Shown one piece after another: positions 1 to 7,406 of a stretch of DNA of 11,843 nt (the first letter of the stretch is position 1; every line of letters starts with the position of its first letter). The stretch is from an uncultured Eubacteriales bacterium (GTDB taxonomy: Bacteria; Bacillota; Clostridia; Lachnospirales; Lachnospiraceae). The stretch lies in NCBI GenBank assembly GCA_900321505.1, contig ONWK01000187.1, forward strand, positions 1-11,843. Direction: 5' to 3'. The position numbers were made by a program, and so were the translations under genes. Below the pieces are notes generated by a model. That model had not been told where the DNA came from. It saw only the letters and a program-made list of their open reading frames with translations, and searched no databases.

Positions 1-1436
1 GATGTAAGCACTCTCCTCTCACGGGAAATAATAACGAAGCGTGTGGCGTTGTCTCTGGAGAAATTGATCCTCCTTGCAAGGATCTTGAGATTGTACAGCT
101 CGGCCGCCCTCTCGCTTGCTATGGCCGCACAGCTTACATTTCCCCCTTCAATGACCTTTCTTGCAGCTACCGCAGTATTGCTTACGGCCTCCGTTTTAAA
201 GCCGTTACGCTCTATGTAATCCTTGCACTGCATCAGGCCCTGATTATGGGAATAAACCTTCTTTATATCCGAAAGCATGGAATTCGGCAGTCCCAGCAGC
301 GCATGTTCTATGTCTATAACCACCTCATCCAGAACAACTGCTCCACTGTTACGTACTATGTCCATATTACCGCTTACAAAGCCCGCAGAGCTGTTTTCCA
401 CGGGGATCACGCCATAGTCGGCCTTGCCCTCCATAACAGCCGCCGCAACCTCGTCAAAGCTTTTTACAGCCAGCAGTCCGGCCGATTCCCCGAAATACTT
501 TATTGCCGCTGCCTCCGCATAAGCTCCGGGTACACCGGCATAGCAGACCACAGGTTCCTTCTCCGGCAGCTCTTCACTGAAAATGTATCCGTCCGTAGCA
601 TATGGAACGGTTTCCTTCTCCCGGCTCTTAAGCTCCTCCAGCAGCTCCTGAGCGGTCCTGTGATACAGGGGATGCACCACTTCCGGCGCTATAGATACCA
701 GCGGTTCAAGGACGAAAAGACGCTTAGCCATTTCCACGTGGGGTATGATCAGTCCCTCCTCCCTTATCACCTCATCATCATAAAGAAGGATGTCCATATC
801 AAGCGTTCTGGGGCCCCAGTGAATAATGCGCTTCCTGCCTGCCTCCTGCTCGATATCCTGCAACACCTGCAGCAGTTCCCGCGGCGTATACAAGGTCTCT
901 ATTTCAACTGCGCCGTTCAGGAAATCCGGCTGCTCCACAGGCCCGTAGGGTTCTGTTTCGATATATTCCGCACTTTTTAATACCCGGATATACGGATCCT
1001 TCCCCATCTGTTCCACAGCATGGTCCAGATAGCTCTTCCTGTTGCCGAGATTTGAGCCTATGCTGAGATATGCCCTGTGTCTGCCCCTCTTTATAGTTAC
1101 GGATACAGTCTCGAAGCTCAGCTCTATGGGAGCCTCCGGCTTATCAACCCTTACCTCCACCGACCGGAGCTCCTGATATTGCAGAAGCAGTTCCGAAGCC
1201 ACCGACTCCGCCACTGCCTCGATAAGATTCCATTTTTCCTGTGTGACCACCTTTTCTATGGTATGTGCGGCCACATCATAATTGACCGTTGCCTTCAGAT
1301 CATCCGCCATGGATGCCTGCCTGAGATCCAGGTACAGTTTTGCGGAAATGTAAAAATCCTGCCCCTGCTCCCTTTCTTCATCAAGGACACCGTGGTATGC
1401 AAATATCTTAAGTCTTCTGATCTCTATCATGTCCAT
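1..1436 (-). CDS. folB-folK-pheA: FolB-FolK-prephenate dehydratase trifunctional fusion (partial, C-terminus off the left edge)
   Basis: One uninterrupted minus-strand frame of 478 codons from ATG 1436 to the window edge. Residues 1-118 are dihydroneopterin aldolase: AYHGVLDEE with Glu21, VNYDV with Tyr53, LIEAVAE, and RVDKPEAP with Lys99, matching family catalytic positions. Residues 122-270 are HPPK (FolK): AYLSIGSNLGNR, ETEPYGP, and HWGPRTLDMDIL with the Mg-binding Asp213/Asp215. After a charged linker (about 271-295) comes prephenate dehydratase: YAGVPGAY, GVIPVENSSAG (342-352), YSHNQGLMQC and the TRF motif at 465-467. A regulatory ACT domain would lie beyond the edge and cannot be seen. 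FolB and FolK act consecutively in dihydropterin synthesis; the third domain makes phenylpyruvate from prephenate. The start lies 4 bases after the folC stop with no strong ribosome site, suggesting coupled translation; Met3 is an alternative start. I translated every codon across both junctions and found no stop. Domain calls are firm; function as one polypeptide is inferred. Confidence 0.93.
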   Translation of the reverse strand, partial: MDMIEIRRLKIFAYHGVLDEEREQGQDFYISAKLYLDLRQASMADDLKATVNYDVAAHTIEKVVTQEKWNLIEAVAESVASELLLQYQELRSVEVRVDKPEAPIELSFETVSVTIKRGRHRAYLSIGSNLGNRKSYLDHAVEQMGKDPYIRVLKSAEYIETEPYGPVEQPDFLNGAVEIETLYTPRELLQVLQDIEQEAGRKRIIHWGPRTLDMDILLYDDEVIREEGLIIPHVEMAKRLFVLEPLVSIAPEVVHPLYHRTAQELLEELKSREKETVPYATDGYIFSEELPEKEPVVCYAGVPGAYAEAAAIKYFGESAGLLAVKSFDEVAAAVMEGKADYGVIPVENSSAGFVSGNMDIVRNSGAVVLDEVVIDIEHALLGLPNSMLSDIKKVYSHNQGLMQCKDYIERNGFKTEAVSNTAVAARKVIEGGNVSCAAIASERAAELYNLKILARRINFSRDNATRFVIISRERRVLT

Positions 1437-1440
1437 AGTC

Positions 1441-3180
1441 TTATACCCATATCGTCTTATTCTTGCGTTCCTCCGGCCAGTAGCATTCCTCGCGCACATC
1501 ACACACAAAGCAGTTTCTGGACAGCTTGTCCGCCCTGAAAAGTATCCCTGACAGCGTATCCGAACGCTCTCCCGGATCCTTATGCCCACTTATCGCCTCG
1601 GTGATCTCCTGCCGCTCATTCTCCGTAAAACCTGCTCTTCTCAGGACCTCATCCGCTACTTTCGCACCTGCCTCATGGTGTGACATTTTTTTCTCAAGCT
1701 CGGTATAACGTCCAATATCATGCAGCAGCGCCGTCGCATAAATCATCTCCTTCGGGATCCCGCCCCCTTCCTCCAGCGAAAGGATGTAGGCTATCCTCGC
1801 CACCGAAGATACATGTCCGAAGCCATGTCTGCAGAAGTCACGCTCATATTCCGAGGAAATGATCTTCTTGATCTGTTTTTTGTAGAACTCGTCCTCAAGT
1901 ATCCGCCTTATACGGAACATGGCGATCTCTTCTTTTTTATTCAGAAGTTCGCCCGTAAATGTAAGAGAACCTGCCGCAAGTATCACATCATCCGGTGTGG
2001 CTTCCCTGAGAGCCCCTGCCATTGCCTCCGAAGCGTATCCGCAGTATACGGCCGGAACGCCCCGGGTCCCAAAGAGCTCCGCCAGCTTTTCCCCGGAAAG
2101 CGCTCTGGGGCTGTCAGGCGTGAAGGTTAATACCTTTTTTGTAAGAGGCGCAAATGTGTCTGTAAGACATTCTACTTCCTTATCCGCCAGCACGCCCGTA
2201 ACAAGTATCAGCCTGCCGGGATAAAGCTTCTTCATATTCTCAGCGAGTCTGTACCAGGCATCGCGGTTATGAGCCCCGTCCACTATTACCGTTGGATTCC
2301 TTCTGATACATTCAAAACGCCCGGGCCATTTTGTGTCATGGAAAGCCTCCGGTATGAGCCTTTCTTCTACAGGCCGAAGCCCGAACTGTTCAGCACGGCT
2401 GTTATAAACCTTCAGTGCCGTAAGTGCGGTGACTGCATTTTCCAGTGCCGTGCTTCCTGCCATCCCGAGGCTGATCCTCATATCGTCAAATATAAAATCC
2501 GTGCCGTCCTTACCATATTCCGCTTTGTCCGGCATTTTCGTTTCTACCCACTGCAGCTCTGTCTTCTCCAGCTCCGCGCGAAGGCTCTCATCCAAAGGAG
2601 CCGTGACCAGTACATCCCCGGGCTGTACGATACCCAGCTTTTCATGCAGTATCTCCTCCCGTGTATTTCCAAGGAACTGCATATGATCCAGACTCACGGA
2701 TGCAAGGATATCGACCACCTTCTGCGGCATTACATTAGTGGCGTCAAGTCTGCCTCCCATACCGCATTCAATGAGCATGATGTCACATTTTTCCTCACGG
2801 AAAAGAAGAAATGCCGCTGCTGTTTCCGCCTCAAAAGCTGTCAGCTCCGTCCCTGCCCTTTTCTCTGCTTCCCTGATCTCCGTAAAGAGCTCCGCAACCC
2901 TTTCCTTCTCCGGCATGCTCCGGTTCACATTCCAGCGTTCACGATATCCGCTTATCGCCGGTGAGATGTACCTTCCCACCTTAAGTCCTTCTCTGATCAG
3001 AGCAGACTCTACGAAGGTCATGATGCTGCCCTTGCCGTTGGTTCCTGCTATATGCACTGCAGGCACAGCCCTTTCAGGATGCCCCAGCTCTGATAATACT
3101 GCTAAAACGGCATCCAGCCCCGGATGTATTCCGAGGCTGTTCTTCTGCTCAATATATGATTTGGTTTCTGAGTAATTCAT
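1441..3180 (-). CDS. folC: FolC-HD fusion: folylpolyglutamate/dihydrofolate synthase with C-terminal HD domain
   Basis: 579 residues, against about 430 for an ordinary FolC. Residues 1-418 are a Mur-ligase-type FolC: HIAGTNGKGS P-loop at 43-52, YISPAISGYRERW, ECGMGGRLDATN at 138-149, SLDHMQFLG and a DGAHN motif near 297. It should ATP-dependently join glutamate to dihydropteroate and/or folates in the cytoplasm. Residues 421-579 form a complete HD protein: His456 in RHGFGH, LLHDIGRY with His487-Asp488, SHHEAG, FRADKLSR, and a C-X2-C-X5-C cluster near the end. Stand-alone proteins of this kind, about 160 residues, are familiar in Clostridia; their substrate is, to my knowledge, not established. 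Met421 begins the HD part, so a separate internal product is possible, but there is no stop. Its ATG overlaps the deacetylase stop (ATGA) and folB follows by 4 bases, so it is mid-operon. Confidence 0.93.
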   Translation of the reverse strand: MNYSETKSYIEQKNSLGIHPGLDAVLAVLSELGHPERAVPAVHIAGTNGKGSIMTFVESALIREGLKVGRYISPAISGYRERWNVNRSMPEKERVAELFTEIREAEKRAGTELTAFEAETAAAFLLFREEKCDIMLIECGMGGRLDATNVMPQKVVDILASVSLDHMQFLGNTREEILHEKLGIVQPGDVLVTAPLDESLRAELEKTELQWVETKMPDKAEYGKDGTDFIFDDMRISLGMAGSTALENAVTALTALKVYNSRAEQFGLRPVEERLIPEAFHDTKWPGRFECIRRNPTVIVDGAHNRDAWYRLAENMKKLYPGRLILVTGVLADKEVECLTDTFAPLTKKVLTFTPDSPRALSGEKLAELFGTRGVPAVYCGYASEAMAGALREATPDDVILAAGSLTFTGELLNKKEEIAMFRIRRILEDEFYKKQIKKIISSEYERDFCRHGFGHVSSVARIAYILSLEEGGGIPKEMIYATALLHDIGRYTELEKKMSHHEAGAKVADEVLRRAGFTENERQEITEAISGHKDPGERSDTLSGILFRADKLSRNCFVCDVREECYWPEERKNKTIWV

Positions 3181-4547
3181 TCTTCATATTCCGGAGCTGT
3201 GACATCTGCCGTACCCTCCGGATCCTCCTCCGATGCTTCTTCCGTCACCAGCTTTCTGTGCTGTACAGGCTCCGTATCTCCATCTATGGCACATATCTCA
3301 TAGCCCTCATTTAACAGGGTATCTATCAGAACAGGAAGTGCCTCAAGTGTCTCGGGATGTCCGTCAAGGTCATGCATCAGGACTACCGAATCACCGGAAT
3401 TACCATGAATGTAACGCATTACATTTGCATTCAGAACGTAGGGATCGGTATACTCAGCTTCTGCATCCTCACTGAGAGCATTCCAGTCATAATATGTGTA
3501 GCCCTCATCTGTAAGCCACTGGATACAATCCTGAATATCAACCTCGGAAACCCTGTTGCTGCTTCCGCCGGGGAATCGATACAGCTTAACGTCCTGTCCG
3601 GTCATCTCATAAAGCAGATCGTGAACCCTCTCAACATCAGCCGTAAACGAATCCAGCGTAGCATATATCTCACCATATACATGAGAAGCCGAATGGATAC
3701 CCAGTGCATGGCCTTCATTTGCTATACGCTGTATGACCGGAGTATTTTCGGTATCATTCAGTACCAGGAAGAAAGTGGCCTTTACACCCTTTTTCTTCAA
3801 AATGTTCAGCAGTCTGCCGGTATTCTCCGACGGGCCGTCATCAAAGGTAAGATATACCTTTCTGCCATTGGTTACCTCTGTCTCCGTAACTTCTTCAGTC
3901 ACAGGCTCTTCCGTACTTGATTTCGGGAAGATAACGTCATCCGGAAAATCCTCCGGGTTGATCGGCTGCTGCTGAGTCAGTACGTGTGCATTTGCATTCT
4001 TTCCGCGTTCAACACTGGCATAAGCATTCTGCTCCTGAGCAAGGGGGTCTTCCGTGGAATTCTCTTCAGCCAGCATTCTCTCCTGCTGCTTTTTACTGAG
4101 CGCTTCCTCTCTGAGCTCCTCCATCTCGTTCTGCATGCTGTTGATCTTCATCAGCAATATCAGGCAGAGTACAGTAGGAATAAGGAACATCACAATGAGG
4201 CCCACAAGTATCAGCTTTTTCAGACGGTTTACATTCGCCCTGTCATAGCTGGGATCTTCCTCCGGCTCTTCATCATCATCCCGGTATATCGAAGGCTCCA
4301 GCTCCCAGTGTTCCTCAGCTCCGTATCCGTATGCAGATTCCACAACGGGTACTTCCGTCACTGTCTGCCGTTCCTCATTATATACCTCTGCCGCCTGCTG
4401 CGGTTCCTCCATAACTGCTTCCTGTACAGTGTCGATCGGCGGTTCTGTATTCATTTGTTCTGCTGCAGCCACGTTAACTCCGGACATTACAACTTCTGCT
4501 GCAGTGCCCTGCTGACTCTTTTTCTTTCTGTTTTTCTTGCTGCTCAA
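3177..4547 (-). CDS. membrane-anchored polysaccharide deacetylase (NodB / carbohydrate esterase 4 family)
   Basis: The chosen start is TTG at 4547: AGGTGG lies 8 bases upstream, whereas the GTG codons 12 and 9 bases further up fall inside that ribosome site. This gives 456 residues. A basic N-terminus (KKNRKKK) leads into a long acidic Glu/Gln-rich stretch, then one transmembrane helix at about 111-132, a coiled-coil-like charged segment, and a NodB domain from about 229. Catalytic motifs are TFDDGPS (234-240, the metal-binding/base Asp pair), HSASH (285-289, metal His pair), RFPGGSSN (324) and LMHD near the C-terminus. The topology implies an extracellular enzyme removing acetyl groups from peptidoglycan or another N-acetylated glycan. 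The tail is acidic and low complexity. It is first in the operon and overlaps folC by four bases; a functional link to folate is not obvious. The exact substrate is unknown. Confidence 0.9.
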   Translation of the reverse strand: MSSKKNRKKKSQQGTAAEVVMSGVNVAAAEQMNTEPPIDTVQEAVMEEPQQAAEVYNEERQTVTEVPVVESAYGYGAEEHWELEPSIYRDDDEEPEEDPSYDRANVNRLKKLILVGLIVMFLIPTVLCLILLMKINSMQNEMEELREEALSKKQQERMLAEENSTEDPLAQEQNAYASVERGKNANAHVLTQQQPINPEDFPDDVIFPKSSTEEPVTEEVTETEVTNGRKVYLTFDDGPSENTGRLLNILKKKGVKATFFLVLNDTENTPVIQRIANEGHALGIHSASHVYGEIYATLDSFTADVERVHDLLYEMTGQDVKLYRFPGGSSNRVSEVDIQDCIQWLTDEGYTYYDWNALSEDAEAEYTDPYVLNANVMRYIHGNSGDSVVLMHDLDGHPETLEALPVLIDTLLNEGYEICAIDGDTEPVQHRKLVTEEASEEDPEGTADVTAPEYEE

Positions 4548-4657
4548 ATATATCACCACCTAAAAACCCCAATATCTTGCGCACAAAAGGGCGCACTACC
4601 ACTAGGGCTCGTAAAATGAAAGAATGCGCCCAGTACCCCTGGACGCTTTCCTTCTCA
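4548..4657 (-). promoter_or_regulatory. 110-nt structured 5' leader of the deacetylase-fol operon
   Basis: Lies between the expected transcription start (about 4657) and the TTG start. It holds a perfect 7-bp inverted repeat, gggcgca at 4589-4595 with tgcgccc at 4625-4631. The downstream arm can alternatively pair with gcgca at 4578-4582. The ribosome site AGGTGG follows a T-run near 4561-4565. No known riboswitch core, including the tetrahydrofolate class, was recognised. Confidence 0.4.
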
Positions 4658-4663
4658 TGCATT

Positions 4664-4693
4664 ATTATATGATGTTTTCCGGACTACTGTCAA
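4664..4693 (-). promoter_or_regulatory. consensus sigma-A promoter of the deacetylase-folC-folBK operon
   Basis: Reading the minus strand: TTGACA (4688-4693), 18-base spacer, TATAAT (4664-4669). Both hexamers match consensus exactly. The stop codon of the upstream small membrane-protein gene lies inside the TTGACA. Confidence 0.85.
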
Positions 4694-5046
4694 CCCTTGC
4701 GCATTGAAAAATATGGCTGAATTTTAGCCTGCATTTCGTCATATTGCTGATACATCCTCTGCACACTGTTCTCCAAAAGGTAGTAATGCATACAGTACGG
4801 AACCAGCAGAACGAAGAGCATAACGATAAGCGGAAGGATTATTATCTGCGAACTCACTACATACGCAAGGATGCTCATGACCGTACAGATGCCCACAAGC
4901 ATGAATACCAGAAGATGCACCAGCCTCTCATGTGAAAAGAAGGCTATCTGATCCAGATGTTTACGGATCTCTCTTTCCCAGTCCCGGTCATCCTCCTTAA
5001 GTATCTCATCCACATATGAAAGATAAGCAAGTATCCTCTTTTTCAT
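4690..5046 (-). CDS. small two-helix membrane protein of unknown function
   Basis: 118 residues with a clear ribosome site (AAGGAGGGGG just before ATG 5046). The N-terminal 40 residues are charged and helical (LKEDDRDWEREIRKHLDQI). Two hydrophobic stretches follow, roughly residues 42-65 and 68-90, joined by a very short turn, forming a membrane hairpin. The cytoplasmic-type tail (residues 92-118) is amphipathic with Gln/Tyr/Met. I do not recognise a family. It sits 19 bases downstream of the glycerophosphodiesterase stop and is probably cotranscribed with it, so a membrane or lipid role is a loose guess. No terminator is visible between it and the next promoter, so read-through into the deacetylase operon is likely. 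Confidence 0.75.
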   Translation of the reverse strand: MKKRILAYLSYVDEILKEDDRDWEREIRKHLDQIAFFSHERLVHLLVFMLVGICTVMSILAYVVSSQIIILPLIVMLFVLLVPYCMHYYLLENSVQRMYQQYDEMQAKIQPYFSMRKG

Positions 5047-5065
5047 TTCCCCCTCCTTACCTTAT

Positions 5066-5785
5066 TCAGCTGCATCTTGCCCGGTAAAACCTCTTTCTTA
5101 CCACCAGGCCGAGATCCGGCTTATCGGTGATTATGGCATCCACCTTATATTTCAGGTATTTCTGTATCTGCTTCTCCTTATTGACAGTCCACACCTGCAC
5201 CGGATAATTATGACGATGCATACGGTAGACATACAGACGGCTGATATACGGGTATATCGGCGCCACAAAGTCACATTTTGCCTGACGGAGCCGCCTTACC
5301 GGAAATATCTCCTTGAATCTGAAAGCAACCCCCACATGGCTCTTTCCCAGCAGCAGACCCGTTTTTATCTTCGGATCGATCTGCTTTATATGATATACCG
5401 CCGGATCTTCAAAGGATTTGATGGAATACTCCTCATAGCTGCAGTATTTATGAAGTATATCTATCATTTCCTTCTCAAATCCCGGAGCCTTTACCTCTAT
5501 ATCCATAAATATCCTGCCGCGGCAGAGCTTTACCACATCCTCAAACATGGGAATATGGAAGCCCTCCGCTGCCGCATGCTCCTCCATCTCTCTGTAGGTC
5601 TGATATGCTATGGGCTGGTCGGCAAATGTACTGTCATGGAATACTACAAGCTTACGGTCACTGGTGCAGCGAACGTCAAATTCCACCATATCCGCATTTA
5701 TATCGATGGCAAGCTGGAAGGCTTCAAGTGTATTTTCATGCTTCGCGAGCTGTGACGCCCCGCGATGCGCAATTATCTTAGTCAT
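5066..5785 (-). CDS. glycerophosphodiester phosphodiesterase (GDPD, UgpQ-like)
   Basis: 239 residues from ATG 5785, chosen over the ATG at 5800 because GAGGA sits 8 bases before it and it puts the HRG motif close to the N-terminus as usual for the family. Single PI-PLC-like TIM barrel: IIAHRGAS (catalytic His and Arg), ENTLEAF, VEFDVRCT (metal-binding Glu and Asp), VVFHDST (second catalytic His), then MDIEVKAP, and the C-terminal QVWTVNK and IITDKPDLGL strands. It hydrolyses glycerophosphodiesters from phospholipid turnover to glycerol-3-phosphate and an alcohol. There is no signal peptide or membrane anchor, so it should be cytoplasmic. It is first gene of a two-gene unit with the small membrane protein, read from the promoter at 5819-5847. 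Confidence 0.93.
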   Translation of the reverse strand: MTKIIAHRGASQLAKHENTLEAFQLAIDINADMVEFDVRCTSDRKLVVFHDSTFADQPIAYQTYREMEEHAAAEGFHIPMFEDVVKLCRGRIFMDIEVKAPGFEKEMIDILHKYCSYEEYSIKSFEDPAVYHIKQIDPKIKTGLLLGKSHVGVAFRFKEIFPVRRLRQAKCDFVAPIYPYISRLYVYRMHRHNYPVQVWTVNKEKQIQKYLKYKVDAIITDKPDLGLVVRKRFYRARCS

Positions 5786-5818
5786 ATTGTCATTCCTCAT
5801 ACAGATTTAACGCCGCCA

Positions 5819-5847
5819 ATAATACCATAAAGCATCCGAAGATGCAA
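5819..5847 (-). promoter_or_regulatory. promoter of the GDPD / membrane-protein unit
   Basis: Minus strand: TTGCAT (5842-5847), 17-base spacer, TATTAT (5819-5824) with an extended TGn before the -10. About 27 bases before the ATG at 5785 for the transcription start. Confidence 0.6.
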
Positions 5848-5866
5848 CCCGTATCAGTACAAAAGG

Positions 5867-5895
5867 TTGCGCCCATTCGTATCATTTGTTATAAT
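5867..5895 (+). promoter_or_regulatory. clpX promoter
   Basis: TTGCGC (5867-5872), 17-base spacer, TATAAT (5890-5895) with an extended -10 (TGT directly before). Back to back with the GDPD promoter. No CIRCE or CtsR-type repeat was seen. Confidence 0.7.
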
Positions 5896-5933
5896 TAAGC
5901 CGCCTGAAACACAGTCACAGAAAGGAAGAATCC

Positions 5934-7361
5934 ATGTCTGATCCTAAAGATCCGAAAGATAATAATGAAAATACAAACGGCGGTTCCGGAAACGGAAATG
6001 ATGATTTCGAGCATTACTGTTATATGTGCAGACGTCCGGAGAGCGAGTGCGGAAAGCTTGTGAATTTCATCAATAATGTCTATATCTGCCCGGATTGTCT
6101 GAACAAGACCTTCGCGTCGTTTTCAAACACATCCTCGCCGTTTTTTGACCTTTCCAAATTCCCGGGGTTCGACAATCTGAACCAGTTTATGCCTACAGAT
6201 GATATCCCGGATTCACAGAAGGTAAAAAAGAGACGGAGCAAAACCGCGGAGAAAGCCTCTGAAAAAGATGAGAAGGGGCATCCCATCACCCTTAAGGATA
6301 TTCCCGCTCCCCACCAGATCAAGGCTCAGCTTGACCGCCATGTAGTCGGTCAGGAGCACGCCAAAAAGATCCTGTCGGTTGCAGTATACAACCATTATAA
6401 ACGTGTGCTTTCGGAACCCGAAGCCGACGGAGTTGAGATAGAAAAATCCAATATCCTTATGATCGGGCCCACCGGTTCCGGCAAGACCTATACCGTAAAG
6501 ACCATCGCAAAGCTTCTGGACGTTCCGCTTGCCATAACCGACGCCACCTCCCTTACCGAGGCCGGCTACATCGGTGATGACGTGGAAAGCGTCCTTTCCA
6601 AGCTGCTCACAGCTGCAGGAAATGATGTGGAACGCGCCGAGAAAGGCATCGTATTTATCGACGAGATCGATAAGCGTGCAAAGAAACAGGAAACCCGCTC
6701 AAGAGATGTAAGCGGCGAAGCTGTACAGCAGGGGCTTCTCAAACTGCTTGAAGGCTCCGAAGTGGAGGTTCCCGTGGGTTCCGGAAGTAAAAATGCCATG
6801 ACGCCAGTGACAAGAATGGATACCACAAATATCCTCTTCATCTGCGGCGGTGCATTTCCAGAGCTTGAAAAGATCGTTACCGCAAGGCTTACTTCCCAGT
6901 CCTCCATCGGTTTCGGTGCAGAACTGCGTGATACCTGGACAAATGATCCCAAGCTCCTTTCACACGTGACCATGGAGGACCTTCGGGAGTTCGGAATGAT
7001 CCCGGAATTTCTCGGGCGTCTTCCCATCCTCTGCGCTCTGGACCAGCTGAATAAGGATATGTATGTCAAGATCCTTCAGGAACCTCAGAATGCGATCATC
7101 AAGCAGTACCAGAAGCTACTCAGACTGGATGAGGTTGAACTTCTCTTTGATGATTCCGCTTACGAAGCTATCGCGGAGGAAGCCGCAAAACGTAAGACCG
7201 GCGCAAGAGCCCTTCGTTCCATCATTGAAGAATTCATGCTTGATATCATGTTCCAGATCCCACGCGACAAATCCATAGGCCGCGTCACCATTACCGGCGA
7301 TTATGTACGAAAGAAGGGATCTCCGAAGATCGAACTGAGAGGCGTTACCGTACCTGACTGA
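5934..7361 (+). CDS. clpX: ClpX-type AAA+ unfoldase with altered pore-2 loop
   Basis: 475 residues, longer than the usual 420-430 because of an extra N-terminal Asn/Gly-rich tail and a long charged linker (about 62-118). The start has AAGGAAG 7 bases upstream. Zinc-binding domain: Cys29, Cys32, Cys52, Cys55. AAA+ core: HVVGQEHAK, Walker A GPTGSGKT (178-185), pore-1 GYIG (211-214), Walker B VFIDEID (240-246), FICGGAF, IGF ClpP-docking loop (325-327), IPEFLGRLP, and sensor-2 KTGARALRSI. It should unfold tagged or damaged proteins and feed them to ClpP. Oddity: the pore-2 position that reads RKH in E. coli ClpX reads SKN here (286-287 are KN). It stands alone, with no clpP or lon beside it, so it may be a second ClpX paralogue. 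ClpX identity is sure; the only-copy versus paralogue question is open. Confidence 0.93.
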   Translation: MSDPKDPKDNNENTNGGSGNGNDDFEHYCYMCRRPESECGKLVNFINNVYICPDCLNKTFASFSNTSSPFFDLSKFPGFDNLNQFMPTDDIPDSQKVKKRRSKTAEKASEKDEKGHPITLKDIPAPHQIKAQLDRHVVGQEHAKKILSVAVYNHYKRVLSEPEADGVEIEKSNILMIGPTGSGKTYTVKTIAKLLDVPLAITDATSLTEAGYIGDDVESVLSKLLTAAGNDVERAEKGIVFIDEIDKRAKKQETRSRDVSGEAVQQGLLKLLEGSEVEVPVGSGSKNAMTPVTRMDTTNILFICGGAFPELEKIVTARLTSQSSIGFGAELRDTWTNDPKLLSHVTMEDLREFGMIPEFLGRLPILCALDQLNKDMYVKILQEPQNAIIKQYQKLLRLDEVELLFDDSAYEAIAEEAAKRKTGARALRSIIEEFMLDIMFQIPRDKSIGRVTITGDYVRKKGSPKIELRGVTVPD

Positions 7362-7406
7362 AATTGTCGCTAACATCCGGACTCCTATACACCCGTTATG
7401 ATAATC

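Noticed and set aside
246..980. Long plus-strand open frame opposite the FolB-FolK-PheA gene
   Set aside because: Cys/His/Tyr-rich translation with no domain, antisense to clear catalytic motifs; a shadow of the minus-strand gene.
2269..2964. Long plus-strand open frame opposite folC
   Set aside because: No recognisable domain or ribosome site; antisense to conserved FolC motifs.
4548..4657. Tetrahydrofolate riboswitch before the folate genes
   Set aside because: The conserved core sequences are not present; only generic hairpins are seen.
5786..5933. Heat-shock operator (CIRCE or CtsR box) before clpX
   Set aside because: Neither TTAGCACTC-N9-GAGTGCTAA nor the CtsR heptad repeat is present.
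6566..7069. Minus-strand open frame opposite clpX
   Set aside because: Ser-rich, antisense to the Walker B-IGF region; no ribosome site.
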